Part shown: positions 24,286 to 35,557 of the stretch, piece by piece
Layout of the letters: every line of letters starts with the position of its first letter
Numbering within the stretch: the first letter of the stretch is position 1
NCBI RefSeq assembly: GCF_965363235.1
Contig: NC_134851.1
Location: 36,484,321-36,548,320, forward strand
DNA: 64,000 nt
Source of the DNA: Mytilus galloprovincialis
Taxonomy: Eukaryota; Mollusca; Bivalvia; Mytilida; Mytilidae
Direction of reading: 5' to 3'
The notes under the pieces: model-generated
Databases searched by the model: none
Told to the model about the DNA's origin: nothing
What the model saw: only the letters and a program-made list of their open reading frames with translations
Made by a program: the position numbers and the translations under genes

Positions 24286-24529
24286 GGACAATATTTATTA
24301 AATTCATTTACGTCAAATTTGAAATAAGTCACAAAAAAGATAACCTGTATATGTTTTAAGAATGTTACTCTATTTCCAAATAAAGATTTTTTTTTTTAAT
24401 TTTAATAGCATCACACTTACTAAAGCATATTATAATTAAAAACTTATTCAACACAAAACCTTTATAAAAATGGGTGCAAACCAATCCAGGGTGCAAACAT
24501 TAAAGGGACAAAGGAGAATGGGAACAACA

Positions 24530-25475
24530 TGATTTTGGGTTAACAACATTATTTGTTCTATACATAAACAACTTGCCTGATTGGGTGACATCGGATACCT
24601 ACTTATTTGTCGTCGAGACACAAAAAGCTTCAGAATTATTGAAAATAGATCAGATTAAATTATACTTTAAAAGGACTTAAAAAATCTTGAGCAATGGAGT
24701 GATACATTGCTCTTGAAGTTCCTACCAGAAAAATGTAAACACATAAATATCAGTAGAGGGGTAAGAGATGACAACAGAAGTTATAAGCTATTAGGTCATG
24801 ATATTATCAAATGCAAAGAAGAATAGGATATTAGAGTAGTTATAGATGAAGATTTAACCTTTGAAAGACACATATGCGAAAAAGTGAACAAAGGTAACTT
24901 AATCATGTTAATCTTTGGGGCAATCAGAAGGACATTTAAAAACTTAAATGCAAAGATCTTCATACCACTTTAATATATAATACATTAGTAAGAACACACT
25001 TAGACTATGCTAGTTCAGTATGGGCACCTTTCATATAGAAATCCATTGACAAAATCGAAAATGTACAAAAAAGGGCAACACGCAAGATACCTGGATTCAA
25101 TAAATTAATTATATATATAAGCTACCAGGAAAGATTGAAAAAACTTAAGCTGCCAACATTGTCATATAGAAGGATCCGAAGGGATTTTATTGAGACATAC
25201 AAGATACTTAACGCTAAATATGATCAAGAAACTACCTCATTTCTTTAATTAATTTCAAACACGGAAAAAAGGCATAGCACAAGAGATAATAGCAATATGA
25301 TCATTCACCAACGTTTTAAAGCAAGTCTGAGGAAAAACAGCTTTGCAGTAAGAATTGCAAAATTATAGAACAAGTTACCAGATAAAGTAACAAAAGCGCC
25401 ATCTATAATCACATTTAAAAATAGATTTGATAAGTACTGGGAATACAAAGAAATCTATTATTCTGATTAACAAGC
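24530..25475 (+). pseudogene. Degenerate non-LTR reverse transcriptase (LINE) fragment
   Basis: Reading with frame changes, the stretch encodes the C-terminal half of a LINE reverse transcriptase: LFVLYINNLPDWV (about 24555), LEQWSDTLLLKF (about 24690), YNTLVRTHLDYASSVWAPF (about 24975), IENVQKRATRKIPGF (about 25055) and YQERLKKLKLPTLSYRR (about 25120). The catalytic FADD box is destroyed (VVE, with a shifted frame, near 24612), and stops occur at about 25037, 25247 and 25366. It is 5'-truncated and dead. The closest recalled type is CR1/Jockey-like; that clade call is uncertain. Confidence 0.85.
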
Positions 25476-25598
25476 AGATATAAACGGAAGCATCAATAGA
25501 TAATAATCAAACAAATGAGTCTGGTGAAGAGAAACCTTGAGAATCCTGTACCGGAAAACATCATTAAGACAAGTATCATTATTTTAAGTAAGTACACA

Positions 25599-25876
25599 AC
25601 AGCCCGTGTGAATTTTGCTTTTTCCACCTGCCCACTGTGGGCAGCCCACCCGTGCACACTCTAGCTATAATCTCTTTTTCTGTCAAAATATTGATTAAAA
25701 ATGCTTATCTGCTTTTTTCAAATGATTGTACTTGCAAGTGTTTTAATAGATTAAACAAAAGAAATTGCATGCCCACTCCTATGGGTGGGCAGAGTGGACA
25801 AGGTAGAAATTTTGTCCACCCGGTGCCCACTCCCATGGTGGGCCGATGGACAAAGCAAAATCCACCCGAGCTGTAG
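25599..25876. mobile_element. MITE with GC-rich 'CCCAC' ends
   Basis: CAGCCCGTGTGAATTTTGCT on the left pairs with AGCAAAATCCACCCGAGCTG-type sequence on the right (about 45-base imperfect inverted repeat, including CCCACTGTGGG / CCCATGGTGGG). Internal GTGGGCA blocks continue the palindromic pattern. No coding capacity; the open frames crossing it are not genes. Confidence 0.55.
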
Positions 25877-26189
25877 TGTATTATGTCTACCCTAAAATTG
25901 GTCTGAATAATTATGATCGACCTTGTGTCAAATACGCTGAAGCATTAACTATGTGTATTATCATTATTTTGAGGATTAACAAAAATTTTGATATGGAAAA
26001 GTATTGCAATACAATGGACAGTTATACTCTAATGAGCACAAAGAGTAATAAGTTTAGTTTGTCAACAAACCAGATGATGATCGTAAAACACCCGGGTATT
26101 GTCACGGGTAACGGAAGTAAACAATCCAAACTAAAACGAAAAATTAGACCGGACACACACATACTAGGTGCTCTCAGCGAGGTCCGCTT

Positions 26190-26325
26190 TGATTAAAATG
26201 CGATGCTAGTTTAACTCGGCCTAAAATAAACTCGGCCTACATCAATCTCGGACTTAAACAAAATCGGACAATCACAAACTCGGCCTACCCTTATTTAGAA
26301 AAAGAATTGAGTGAACTCGGCCTTT
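26190..26325 (+). repeat. AACTCGGCCTA motif array
   Basis: Five to six copies of AACTCGGCCTA or close variants occur at irregular spacing (about 26212, 26229, 26250, 26276 and 26313). The motif contrasts with its AT-rich surroundings. It resembles the subterminal motif arrays of the CTAAAGTGCGATGG family in style, not in sequence. Confidence 0.6.
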
Positions 26326-26744
26326 ATTATATAGTTTGTTTTAACATGTTATATTTACTAATTTCTATTTTCTTCCCTCATTTTTAACAACTTTTTATCA
26401 TCTTACAGAGTAATGACTACGGTTAAAGAAAGTACATCGCTGATAAACATTTTTTTTAAATTCAATTTAAATATCTAAAGATTGTCGATGTGTTATTGCC
26501 TTATAATTCTTTTGAGCTTGAGGGGTATGTGTGTGAGGAAAGGGGGAGAAACTTTGTGATGCCGGTGAGAACAGATAGCGTTTATTCATAGCATCAAAAT
26601 CTTTTTTGCAATTCTTTTATACCTAAGATAATTGTGATTTTGGGTTAGTAACCTACGTTTTCCTTTTCAAAATATCGATGTTGCAATACTCAGTCTTTTC
26701 TTTGCTTATATAATGAAGCAAAGTATAAGATTCTTTTTGCTAAT

Positions 26745-27280
26745 GTTCAAGCGGACAATTTATGATTTTTGCATGAAAACGTGTACCTTTATTTTACAAA
26801 ATTTAATTTTCAATAACATCGACAATATTTTAATGGGGACTGCAAAGTAAAATGCAACATAAACAATGATTTCAATGTGTCCATTAGCTTCTAATAGAGA
26901 CAAGATAAAGGATACGTATGCGGATTCTTTTGTATCTGTATAATAAGATGGTCGATTGCAGGACACACGTCCTTTTTCCAGCACCCTAAAAAAACGCATT
27001 TTCCTCAGCCGACAAAGCACGGTTATGTTTAAATAGAGTAAGTCATGGACATTTCGTTTTAAGTTGGTAATCAAATATTCTACATTTATCTTTCTGCATG
27101 TTCATTTTATTTTTGTAGAAAAGACTGTTCACGTCATAATTTATAGTATGTTTATTACGTCTATACTTTGTTTACCATCGCACTTTGGCGTGTGTAGGCA
27201 TCGCACTTTAACGTAGACCATCGCACTTTAGCGTGACCATCGTACTTTGGCGTCCCAATCGCACTTTAGAGTCCTACACA
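26745..27280. mobile_element. CTAAAGTGCGATGG element, copy 2 (one end found)
   Basis: The end at 27175-27280 carries five motif copies in complement and terminates TTTAGAGTCCTAC. The sequence inward from it (for example TTCACGTCATAATTTATAGT) is the reverse complement of that next to the left end of copy 1, so this copy is inverted. The other end was not found; the copy is truncated or its end has diverged. Confidence 0.65.
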
Positions 27281-27361
27281 TATATACATCAAATTGAAAT
27301 CTGCATCCACTCCTAGACTAGTAGAAATAAATAAAGTTCAAAATGCTCTTAAAGTCCCTTA

Positions 27362-27670
27362 GGCAGCAACCATTTGATTTTCTGGGGGGGGGGGGGGGGG
27401 GGGCGGGGGCTATGGTTTTTTTTTCTGTGCAAACTTTTTTTTTCGCCTGCGGCGAAAAACAATCTATTTTTTTCGCAACAAGTCGAAAACAATTTTTTTC
27501 TTTCAATTTTAGCATTACATATAGTGGCAGCTGAGGGTGAAACAAACAATTTTTTTTTCTCAGAATCAAAAACAAATTATTTTTTTCTCCAAAAACTGGA
27601 AACAAACTTTTTTTTCCAAAAAAAACCATAGCCCCCCCCCCCCCTCCCAGAAAATCAAATGGTTGCTGCC
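27362..27670. mobile_element. MITE with G-run terminal inverted repeats
   Basis: GGCAGCAACCATTTGATTTT at 27362 is mirrored by AAAATCAAATGGTTGCTGCC ending at 27670, and each arm continues with a G or C run and GCTATGGTTTTTTT, giving ~55-base arms. The flanks are TTA on the left and TTAA on the right, which points to a TTAA-type target as used by piggyBac or Kolobok elements (inference). Four overlapping open frames here result from the inverted repeat. Confidence 0.75.
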
Positions 27671-27760
27671 TTAATTAACAACATTTTCCCTCAATCAGCT
27701 GGAGAAACATTGAGTGAATGGACTATTCTAATTATCAGCACAACAGAAAAGTTCTGTTCT

Positions 27761-27862
27761 TCTATGACCGGGATTCGAACTCATGTTCTTGTGATACTGA
27801 GGCAACACCTCCTTCACTGTGGTAAGCGGTCCATACCAACTCGACCAACTAGACTGAACTTA
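27761..27862 (-). mobile_element. tRNA-derived SINE head (diverged)
   Basis: In complement the sequence has a B-box-like GTTCGAATCCCGG and an A-box-like TCTAGTTGGTCGAGTTGG in the right order and spacing for a tRNA head. The cloverleaf is too damaged for a functional tRNA. It differs from the SINE pair at 40621-41400. Confidence 0.6.
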
Positions 27863-27984
27863 ATATTCAGCTTGTTTAATACTGTCAATAGATTAGGATC
27901 AAACTAATTGCTGTTATGTACCACATAAAAATGATAAAAAGCCATTAAAATGTAATTCATATTACATACATGTAAGTACTTATA

Positions 27985-28060
27985 TATCAATAGTTGTCAA
28001 AGGTACCAGGATTATAATTTAATACGCCAGACGCGCTTTACGTTTACATAAGACTCATAT
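27985..28060 (-). repeat. Dispersed 'ACGCGCGTCTGGCGTA' repeat, reverse copy
   Basis: Contains GTACCAGGATTATAATTTAA and ACGCCAGACGCGC, the complement of the copy at 2425-2505. Confidence 0.6.
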
Positions 28061-28179
28061 CATTGCAATCATGATACAAATAGGGTTAAAGAATTTTATC
28101 ATATGTTTAGTAGTAAATACAGTAGTTTTGCATATGTGATAAATAGCCTGCTGTTTAATCCATATCGCGCAACTTTGAT

Positions 28180-28268
28180 GCGCACCCTTTATCGCATACC
28201 CTTTATCACACCCCTACCCTTTATCGCATACCCTTTATCACACCCCTACCCTTTATCGCACCCCTACT
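28180..28268 (+). repeat. Minisatellite of CCCTTTATCGCATACC units
   Basis: A 33-base unit (CCCTTTATCGCATACC plus CTTTATCACACCCCTAC) is repeated twice with a further partial copy, followed by a poly(T) run of about 19. Confidence 0.75.
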
Positions 28269-28357
28269 TTTTTTTTTTTTTTTTTTTTTACATAAAGTCA
28301 GTTTTGGTTTTTTTTTGCTTAAGAAAAATTTTCCTCAAAATAGGTAAATTTTTTGAA

Positions 28358-28436
28358 TGACGTCATTGTTTGGTATGTGACGTCACGAACGTCGAGTTTT
28401 CATATTGTATGTGACGTCACGAACGTCAAGTTTTCA
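28358..28436 (+). promoter_or_regulatory. Cluster of three TGACGTCA (CRE-like) octamers
   Basis: TGACGTCA occurs at about 28358, 28378 and 28410, the last two inside a 34-base direct repeat (GTGACGTCACGAACGTC followed by GAGTTTTCATATTG). The octamer is the consensus CREB/ATF site. No gene start is recognised nearby, so regulatory use is not shown. Confidence 0.4.
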
Positions 28437-28683
28437 TATTTTTTGGCACACTAAATACAACTATGAAAAATACAAAACACACAAATTAATACAATAATAA
28501 ACAAAATATTTTTAAAACAACAAGTAAGGTAACCCAGGTTCTTCGGATAAGTAATTGAGCAGTTCCGTCTTTTAAGGCCTTTGAAACAAGACAAAAGTAG
28601 AACTGAAGGTAACCCAGTGCTATGGATCAGAAAACAGTTCATATAATATAATACTCTTATGTTGAAATATATGATAAAGTGTA

Positions 28684-28819
28684 TAATACATGGCAAAATC
28701 CGTATCACATGCCGTATATCACCCTCGACCAATATCATCCCTCGGGCCTAAAGGCCCTTGGGCTGATATTGATGTCTCGGGATGATACGACATATGATAC
28801 GGATTTTGCCATGTATTAT
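28684..28819. mobile_element. Foldback element, ~65-base arms
   Basis: TAATACATGGCAAAATCCGT is mirrored by ACGGATTTTGCCATGTATTA, with a GGGCCTAAAGGCCC centre near 28750. The arms contain ATATCATCCCTCGGG and CTCGGGATGATA. A related hairpin with the same CGAGGGATGATA core lies at 44471-44600. Confidence 0.7.
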
Positions 28820-31800
28820 TCTCTATGTATCAACTGGGAGATATAGCAAAATGTAATTTTGATAGCTTCTTCGAAATGGAAAGATCATAACGCGAAAACT
28901 TAAAGTAAAACATACTCCCAAAAAAAATGCAACGTCTTTCAGTCTTTGAAAACATGATTGATGTTAGTTGCAAAAAACATGAAGATGAAAGAACCAAAGA
29001 CATAAAAATGAATATATGTATCATGCATCACATGTACAAGCACTGGCTCTAGCCTCTTAATTTGTTTCCATATATTCCTTAATACAATATAAGATATATG
29101 GGTAATTGCATTTTTTTTCAGAGAAAAGTGTCATTGTGTAATTGTGAAATTTTTCTAATTTTTAAAAGCAAATAAACAATCGTTGTTTCGCAAACACAGA
29201 TAAATGTTGCATGTTCTTTATGATCTACTTTAGCATTTAGCACGGTGGGTATGGTTGTCCTGCGAGAGAACGTTCTGTGCTGGTGATTTGGTCCTGTCAG
29301 GTGCTGGTGGGTCCTGATTCTGTGCTGGTGGGTTTGTTTACATTGTATCAGAACGGCAATAAAACGACTGTTTTGTTGCTTAATTTTTCTCTGATGCGTC
29401 ATAAGAACCATGCAAAGTATATTACAACAATATTATATTGCAAAAGTCGTGCAAGTTCATTAAACGGAATTGTCCTGACGCTGTGCTGGTAATAAGAAAA
29501 ACGGTCCTGGTTCTGTGCTCCTATGTCCTGGTTCTGTGCCTTTATATTTTAGTTAAAAGTGGCATATATTCAAGATCATTGATGCTGTACTGTTATTGAC
29601 TAATTAACTGTTGTCTGCTTTCTTGAAATTGACATTGTTGTGAATCTGTTTACTGTTATTATGAGAGAAAAAATACCCCTGTTTTTTTTATTTTTTTTAA
29701 CATTAACTGTAATCTTATTTATTGGCCTGTTAATGAACCCTTCTTGCCCCCTTTTAAGATAAGAAAATATGTTTACGATTTTCGGGATTACGATCATTTT
29801 GCAAGATCACCAAAATACGTTGTAATTTATACAAATTAGAATACTTATTTAAAGTAAATGATGTGGTATGTTTGTTGTCAATGGACAAATTTCCATAAGA
29901 AACCAAAGGAATTATGTGTTAACAACCATACGTCGTCATCGTACGACCTTCAACAATAACCCATAAAATAAAAATGTAACAGGTTTTGCATAAAAATGGA
30001 AAGCAAAAATATAGAACAAAGGACTTTCTGAGCGTTTGAATCATATGTCTTTAGCAGCTTAAAACACATTTGTTTGTGAATTTGAGTGCTGACTATAAGA
30101 ATGACAATAGTATTGCGGGTTTGTTTGTTTGGGGTTTTTTTTTTGGGGGGGGGGGGGCGATGGGGGATACGTTAGAGCGAGGTTACAGTGAAAGTTTTAA
30201 GCTTGGAACAGTTTCCCGTAAGATTTAAAAGTTGTATTTTAAAAGAAAAATGTATCTTATAGCTATTAAGAATCACTTGCTGTATCTGTAAGATTTTTTC
30301 AACATAATTTTTTTGTCTGAACGGTTATCAGGTATTTTTTATCGAAAGTTCGATAGAACACTAAAAAAAAATCACTATTTTATGAAAGGGCAGACTAGAA
30401 TATGTCAGAGAATGAAGACGAGATAACCTAGAGAACACTAACAAAACTAAGATGTCTTCGCTTTTTCATTTCAAAATTCCAAAATAAATAAATATTTTTG
30501 ATAAAGAATTACGGGGGAGGAAGTGAACAATGTGTCCTACTTTTCTATATTTAAATATTTTTATGAATAAAAATCAAATGTGCCTTAATTATAATTGAAA
30601 ATGAGTAAATGGAAAAAATACCCAACTAAAATACACTTTTATTTTAATATTGATAATATCACTAAGCTTTTAAGTTTTGTGTGTCAAACACACCATCTCT
30701 GTAGTAATGACTCCTTACTAAGATATTTCACTTCATCCATTTTTTTTTCTGCATTTTTTTATTGTGAATTCTAAGTATTATTATATTAAAATGTAGCCTT
30801 AATTTATATTTAAAAAAACTGAATCTAAAGCCAGATATATCAAACATTTTTGTTTCCATCTATCCGTTTTCAGGACTTTAACAATCAACGAAAACACGCC
30901 TGGAAAGTAAAATGCATACTCGGCTGTCTGTAATCGACCATTTTTAGACACTGACACAACTAAGTTTTCTGTGTAGTTATTGTGTGGGTAGAGCGAGCAG
31001 GGTGATGAAATATTCGGTGAGCTTACTTTCGGGTGCTGCGTGCTTCTTAAAGAAAGCTGACACAATTGTCTTTGGCAGGCCTGAAAATAGTCAAAACCAA
31101 GGATTCAATAAAAAAGAGTCTTTATTTCTTGATAGCGTATGGCAGAGTGACGCTAATCAAGAAAAAAAGTGAATCCATGGAATTAAACAAATTTTCAGGT
31201 TTTGAGCCAATCAAAATTTATTTTACAAAATTTTCAGTGTAAAAGTGGCAGATTATCGTACCACGTGCAAAACCACTCATTGTCAATGTGGCTATTTCTA
31301 TTTCCTTCTTTGTCACTTAACTTGTCAAAAGACGTCTAATTACATAAAGTATTTATTTGTTAACCCTTACAAAAGAACTAATGGACATTACATAATTTAA
31401 TCTGTCGCCTTGCTTTTTTTTCATAGACAAGATAAATACCTACAAGATAACTTGAAAATAATCTCTCTTTGTTTAGCAGATTTACACCTTATATTTCTGT
31501 ATTAAGATAGATAATAAAGTGAAAGAAAACTTGTGAACCAAACTTCAAAATGTTTAAGCCAAATATAAAATTAAATTTCCAAAATGTCTAAAATATTGAA
31601 CATAAAAATAAGAATATTCCCTATAAAAATCTAAAGGAAATTTAATGCAATTTCTAACTATGACAACACCCTCCTAAAAAACAAGCCGGGGATGGGGGTT
31701 CAGAGATGTAAATTAAGTACTTAGATAAGGCAGCACTCGCATCCGCCAAGTGGAAAGGGATTAATATAAGTTGCAAAACTTGTTTCCCAATCCACTATAA

Positions 31801-31956
31801 ATAAATATGTTTAAACTAATATGTTATCTTTTCGTGTATGGTTTATGACCCCTTCTGTGGCCTGAACAGTTTAAAACAACACAAATCTACACACACAAAA
31901 AACTGGCTTAATTTCAACTGGTTATCAACCCCAATCGCTATAAGATCATATATAAG

Positions 31957-32070
31957 CTCACCTGTGTCGAGGGGTCGTGTGAGGTTCATTTATTGTCTTG
32001 GCGTCCGCAATTACAAAAAGATCTTTTCTGAAATTACTTGACCAAATGTTACCAAAGGATTTATCAAGAG
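31957..32070 (+). repeat. Degenerate fragment of the AGCTCACC repeat
   Basis: AAGCTCACCTGTGTCGAGGG, then CTTGGCGTCCGC and CTTTTCTGAAATTACTTGAC, follow the order of the 9540 repeat start but lack the GTC run and are diverged. Confidence 0.45.
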
Positions 32071-32145
32071 TGAATCTAGGAAATACAATATTCATCAACA
32101 AACATGACCACTGTCTGTTAAAATGTATTCGAGTTTTTAGTTACA

Positions 32146-32412
32146 GCCGATTCCATTGAGTATGTAGGCAAAGGTAATATCTTTGGTTAGCTTGCTTGTT
32201 AGCTAAACCGTGAAGTCATCGTTAGGTAAGGTATACTACCCTCCTTTCGAAGTAGCCTGGTCCTACAGCTAGACAGAAAGATGTGTCATTTGTCGGACTA
32301 GTCTACTCTTAAAGTAGGGTAGTTTACATAACCTAACAATGACTTTTCTGTTCAGCAAGCAAGATAACCAAAGATATTCCCTTTGTCTTCACACTCATTG
32401 AAATCGGCTTTA
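32146..32412. mobile_element. Foldback element with ~120-base arms
   Basis: AGCCGATTCCATTGAGT and AATATCTTTGGTTAGCTTGC on the left are mirrored by CAAGCAAGATAACCAAAGAT and ACTCATTGAAATCGGCT on the right; the arms also share GTTAGGT and ACTACCCT blocks around a centre near 32280. No coding capacity. Confidence 0.7.
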
Positions 32413-34344
32413 ATATTGCAAAAGTTCAAGCAATTAGGGCAAAACTTACCGAGTAAAAAAAATCAAAATGTCTATCTACCTTGCACATTTCAGAAAATTC
32501 AGATCAGATAACGAAACTGGGTCCAGCAACATTTATAAGCAATTTAAGATTTTGACCCTCACAGTTTCCATTCACCACAAATATTCTCGTTACAACGCAT
32601 CATTTTTTAAAAATACAAAAATACCAGTTGCAGCCTTTTGTTTATCTATTAATATTTGTATACGGATAAAGTTATGAAAGGCAGCAGGGTCACTAGGGTG
32701 AGGAGTCCATGTCATCTGAAATAAATGCTAAGCATAGATATAGAAAGCGACTGATAATCATGACATTAAAAAAACTCTCTTCTTTTCGACTTTGTTCGAA
32801 CAAATTGACACATAAAATGAATTATATAGTATTGTGGAATTTTTAACTTGTGTTCAATTCATTGTGTTGAAAATGCGGCTTTGAACTAGCTTTCAGTACC
32901 TGCGAGCATTCGTTGTTCAATAATGTGTGTCTTTGTGTTATTATTTTACGTGACAAATTGTTATGTTAGTACACCACTGTAACAATGAAGGAGGAAATGA
33001 GAAGGGTTGGTTGGGTAGAAGTGGGGAGGGGTATGCGGAGCGCTAACAAACATGTCTATGCGGCATGGGCTTTGATCATTGTTGAAGCATCAATGTAAGG
33101 GGCATTTAATATCTTAATAAAACTATTCTTATTTTAGATACTATTATATTGTTATCTGATATTGGACGAAAGATGTTGGCCTTTTATGTAATTATGTAAT
33201 ACAAGTTACGATCATTTGAAAACACATATTAAACAGCCAAATGGATGCACAAGAGCTAAAATAGGAGTCGTAGATCCTATTGACAACAATTATCTGCCCA
33301 ATTTTATTGATTTTGTAACATTTGTTTCAAATATGACCAACTTCTTATCCAAAATCACCAGCACCGTATCAGGACCCACCAGCACAATGACAGGACCCAC
33401 CAGCACAGTATCAGGACATGAATAAATTGAGAAAATGCTAAATTTTAATAAATTGCAATGTTTTTTCACAAAATAGTTTTGTCGTGTGGATTGCGGTATA
33501 GAAAGCGGACTCTATGAGCATTTTTGTTTATTTTTTTCAGTTCGAGATTTTCTGAAAATGAGCATTTTTGTGTTACGCTTACTGAAACAGTTTAGAGGGT
33601 CAACTTTTTAATGGTTTACATAAGAACCCATAAGAAACAAAATTAAAAAATCTCAAAAGTTTTCTTCCATTTTTAATGAGTGAAAACGTCAAATATCATC
33701 ATTTTCGTCTTTGTTTACATTTTTTCATTGATCACCAGCACCCGTCAGGACCGAATCACTAGCACAGAACGTTCTCTCGCAGGACAACCATACCCACCGT
33801 GATTTAGTGTATATGAACGATGAATAAGTTTCAAACACTCAATGCTATGAAAGCGAAATCAAATTTTAGTATTGACTAATTGTGTGAACACATTTTACAA
33901 AATCAATTTTTATCATCGATGTTTTCATACCATGTGCAGTTAAAAGAATGGAAGACACTCAAGTGAATAAATCAATATGTTGGTGTATTTTAAAGACAAT
34001 GTCATCTATATAGATTAGGAATCACGTGGCCAAAATAATCCTTTAAAACTGATTTTATTGTGTTGTGCTGTAACACTGCTTTCCAAAGTTAGGGGGAAAG
34101 TTTGAGCCCTCGAAACTACGTTTCGTCCGCGAGGGCATTACCAGCCCAGTAGGCAGCACTTCGGTGTTGACATGAATATCAATTATAAAGTCATTTTTAT
34201 AAATTTCCTGTTTACCAAAAAATAAGTTTTTCGAAAAAGTAAAGATTTTCTTATCCCAGACATAGATTACCGTACCCGTTTTTGGCACAGCATTTAGGAA
34301 TTTTGGGTCCTCGTTGTTCTTCAACTTTGTACTTGTTTGCCTTT

Positions 34345-34440
34345 ATAACTATTTTAATTTAAGCGTCACTGATGGGTCTTGTGAAGACACAACGCGCGTC
34401 TAGCGTATTGAATTATAAGACTTCTACCTCTGATAACTAA
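34345..34440 (+). repeat. Dispersed 'ACGCGCGTCTGGCGTA' repeat, forward copy
   Basis: Carries GCGTCACTGATGGGTCTTGT and ACAACGCGCGTCTAGCGTA, a diverged form of the 2425-2505 module. Confidence 0.6.
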
Positions 34441-34978
34441 TGAACCTTGGTGAAAAGTTGTCTTTTTGGGCATATTACATGTCTTTAATTTCACATTAGA
34501 ATTGTTTTACATTTTTTCCATTTTGGAAGCATTTGCAGCTTAATTAAAGGAATATGATTTGCTCATCATAGACTGTCATACAGTGTCTTGTAGCTGCTTA
34601 TGGGCCTTTTTCAAAAAAATGTGGATTTTCTTGTACAATCAATATTTCTAAAAAAGTATAAATATTTTTATCCAATTTTTAGATACACCATTGAGTTTTT
34701 GGTGTGTGTAACAAGTTCCAGCAAATTCAATATGAAATTTAGCTACAGAAATTGCTTCCAGTGGGTTTCAAAGGGTCCAAAAACCCCAAAATTGCTTGTA
34801 CGAAATTGAAAAACTAGTCTTTTTTAAATGCTGGTTTTAGTACCCAGCGGAAATTATTATTTTTCTTTTGTTATTATAAATATATAGGTATCACTGCAGG
34901 TACGTATACACAAATACAGGGAATTATTAGATTTTATTAGCATTTTTTTTTTACTTTTCATTTCGTACTTAAAAAAAT

Positions 34979-35557
34979 GTCAACTACATAACACAAATGA
35001 AATAATGTTGCCAATAAACAACTGATTATATCCCTTGTAACTAAGGAAGTGCTCTCTACTTACTCTTCATCCTCTGATGACGTGCTTAAAGTTACAGGAT
35101 GACATCATTGATTCATTTCATTATAGATTAGTTTTGGTGAGTACAAATTACTCCGTAATTTTATTCTATGTCAACTTTGTAACGGCAAAAACATTGATAA
35201 ATTTTGGCATAAATATTATTTTTTACATAAATCATTCAAAGTCTATAATACTGACTCTAATTCAATAAAAACCATTTATCTGGTAGTATTAGGGTCAAGA
35301 AAAACATCCAAAAACCACAAATAGGTCAACTACATAACGGTCAACTACATAACGTTATGTAGTTGACAAAAAGCGTTATGTAGTTGACAATGCTGAATTA
35401 AATTCACTTTAAAATATGTTTCTAAAAAGTGTTATTTTAACCATGTTAACTGTTTTGAAAAAAGTGTGATGATTTTTATGGAAATATATATCAAGCAAAA
35501 TGTAAATATTATTAAAAAAAAATTAGGGACCGAAACTAAATCCGTTATGTAGTTGAC
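34979..35557. mobile_element. Inverted-repeat element built on GTCAACTACATAACG
   Basis: The 15-base motif occurs directly at 34979, 35325 and 35340 and inverted at about 35353, 35373 and 35543. The copies at 35340-35367 abut to make a perfect 28-base palindrome. The outermost copies are inverted to each other and may be the element's ends. No coding capacity and no clear target duplication. Confidence 0.6.

Larger units (their letters stand above)
29241..33801. mobile_element. 4.56 kb element with ~70-base terminal inverted repeats and 6-bp target duplication
   Basis: CACGGTGGGTATGGTTGTCC at 29241 is mirrored at 33801, and the match continues for about 70 bases with few differences. Both ends are flanked by ATTTAG (29235-29240 and 33802-33807). 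Subterminal arrays of CTGTGCTGGTG with TCCTG spacers occur at 29277-29540 and, inverted, at 33358-33420 and 33735-33775. The interior is AT-rich, with no recognisable transposase; it contains a foldback element (32146-32412) and a fragment of the AGCTCACC repeat (31957-32070). A 6-bp duplication is unusual among DNA transposons; the class is not assigned. Confidence 0.75.

Noticed and set aside
25846-26196. 116-codon plus-strand frame, the second longest uninterrupted one
   Set aside because: It starts within a MITE end and runs into repeat sequence; no domain or conserved pattern can be seen.
27318-27631. Four overlapping open frames with poly-Gly, poly-Pro and Phe-Phe-Phe runs
   Set aside because: They are translations of the inverted repeat and homopolymers of the MITE at 27362-27670.
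30799-31065. Minus-strand open frame with a protein-like stretch (VVSVSKNGRLQTAEYAFYFP)
   Set aside because: No clear donor, no partner exons and no recognisable domain; it lies inside the 29241-33801 element. It could be a captured fragment, but this cannot be supported.
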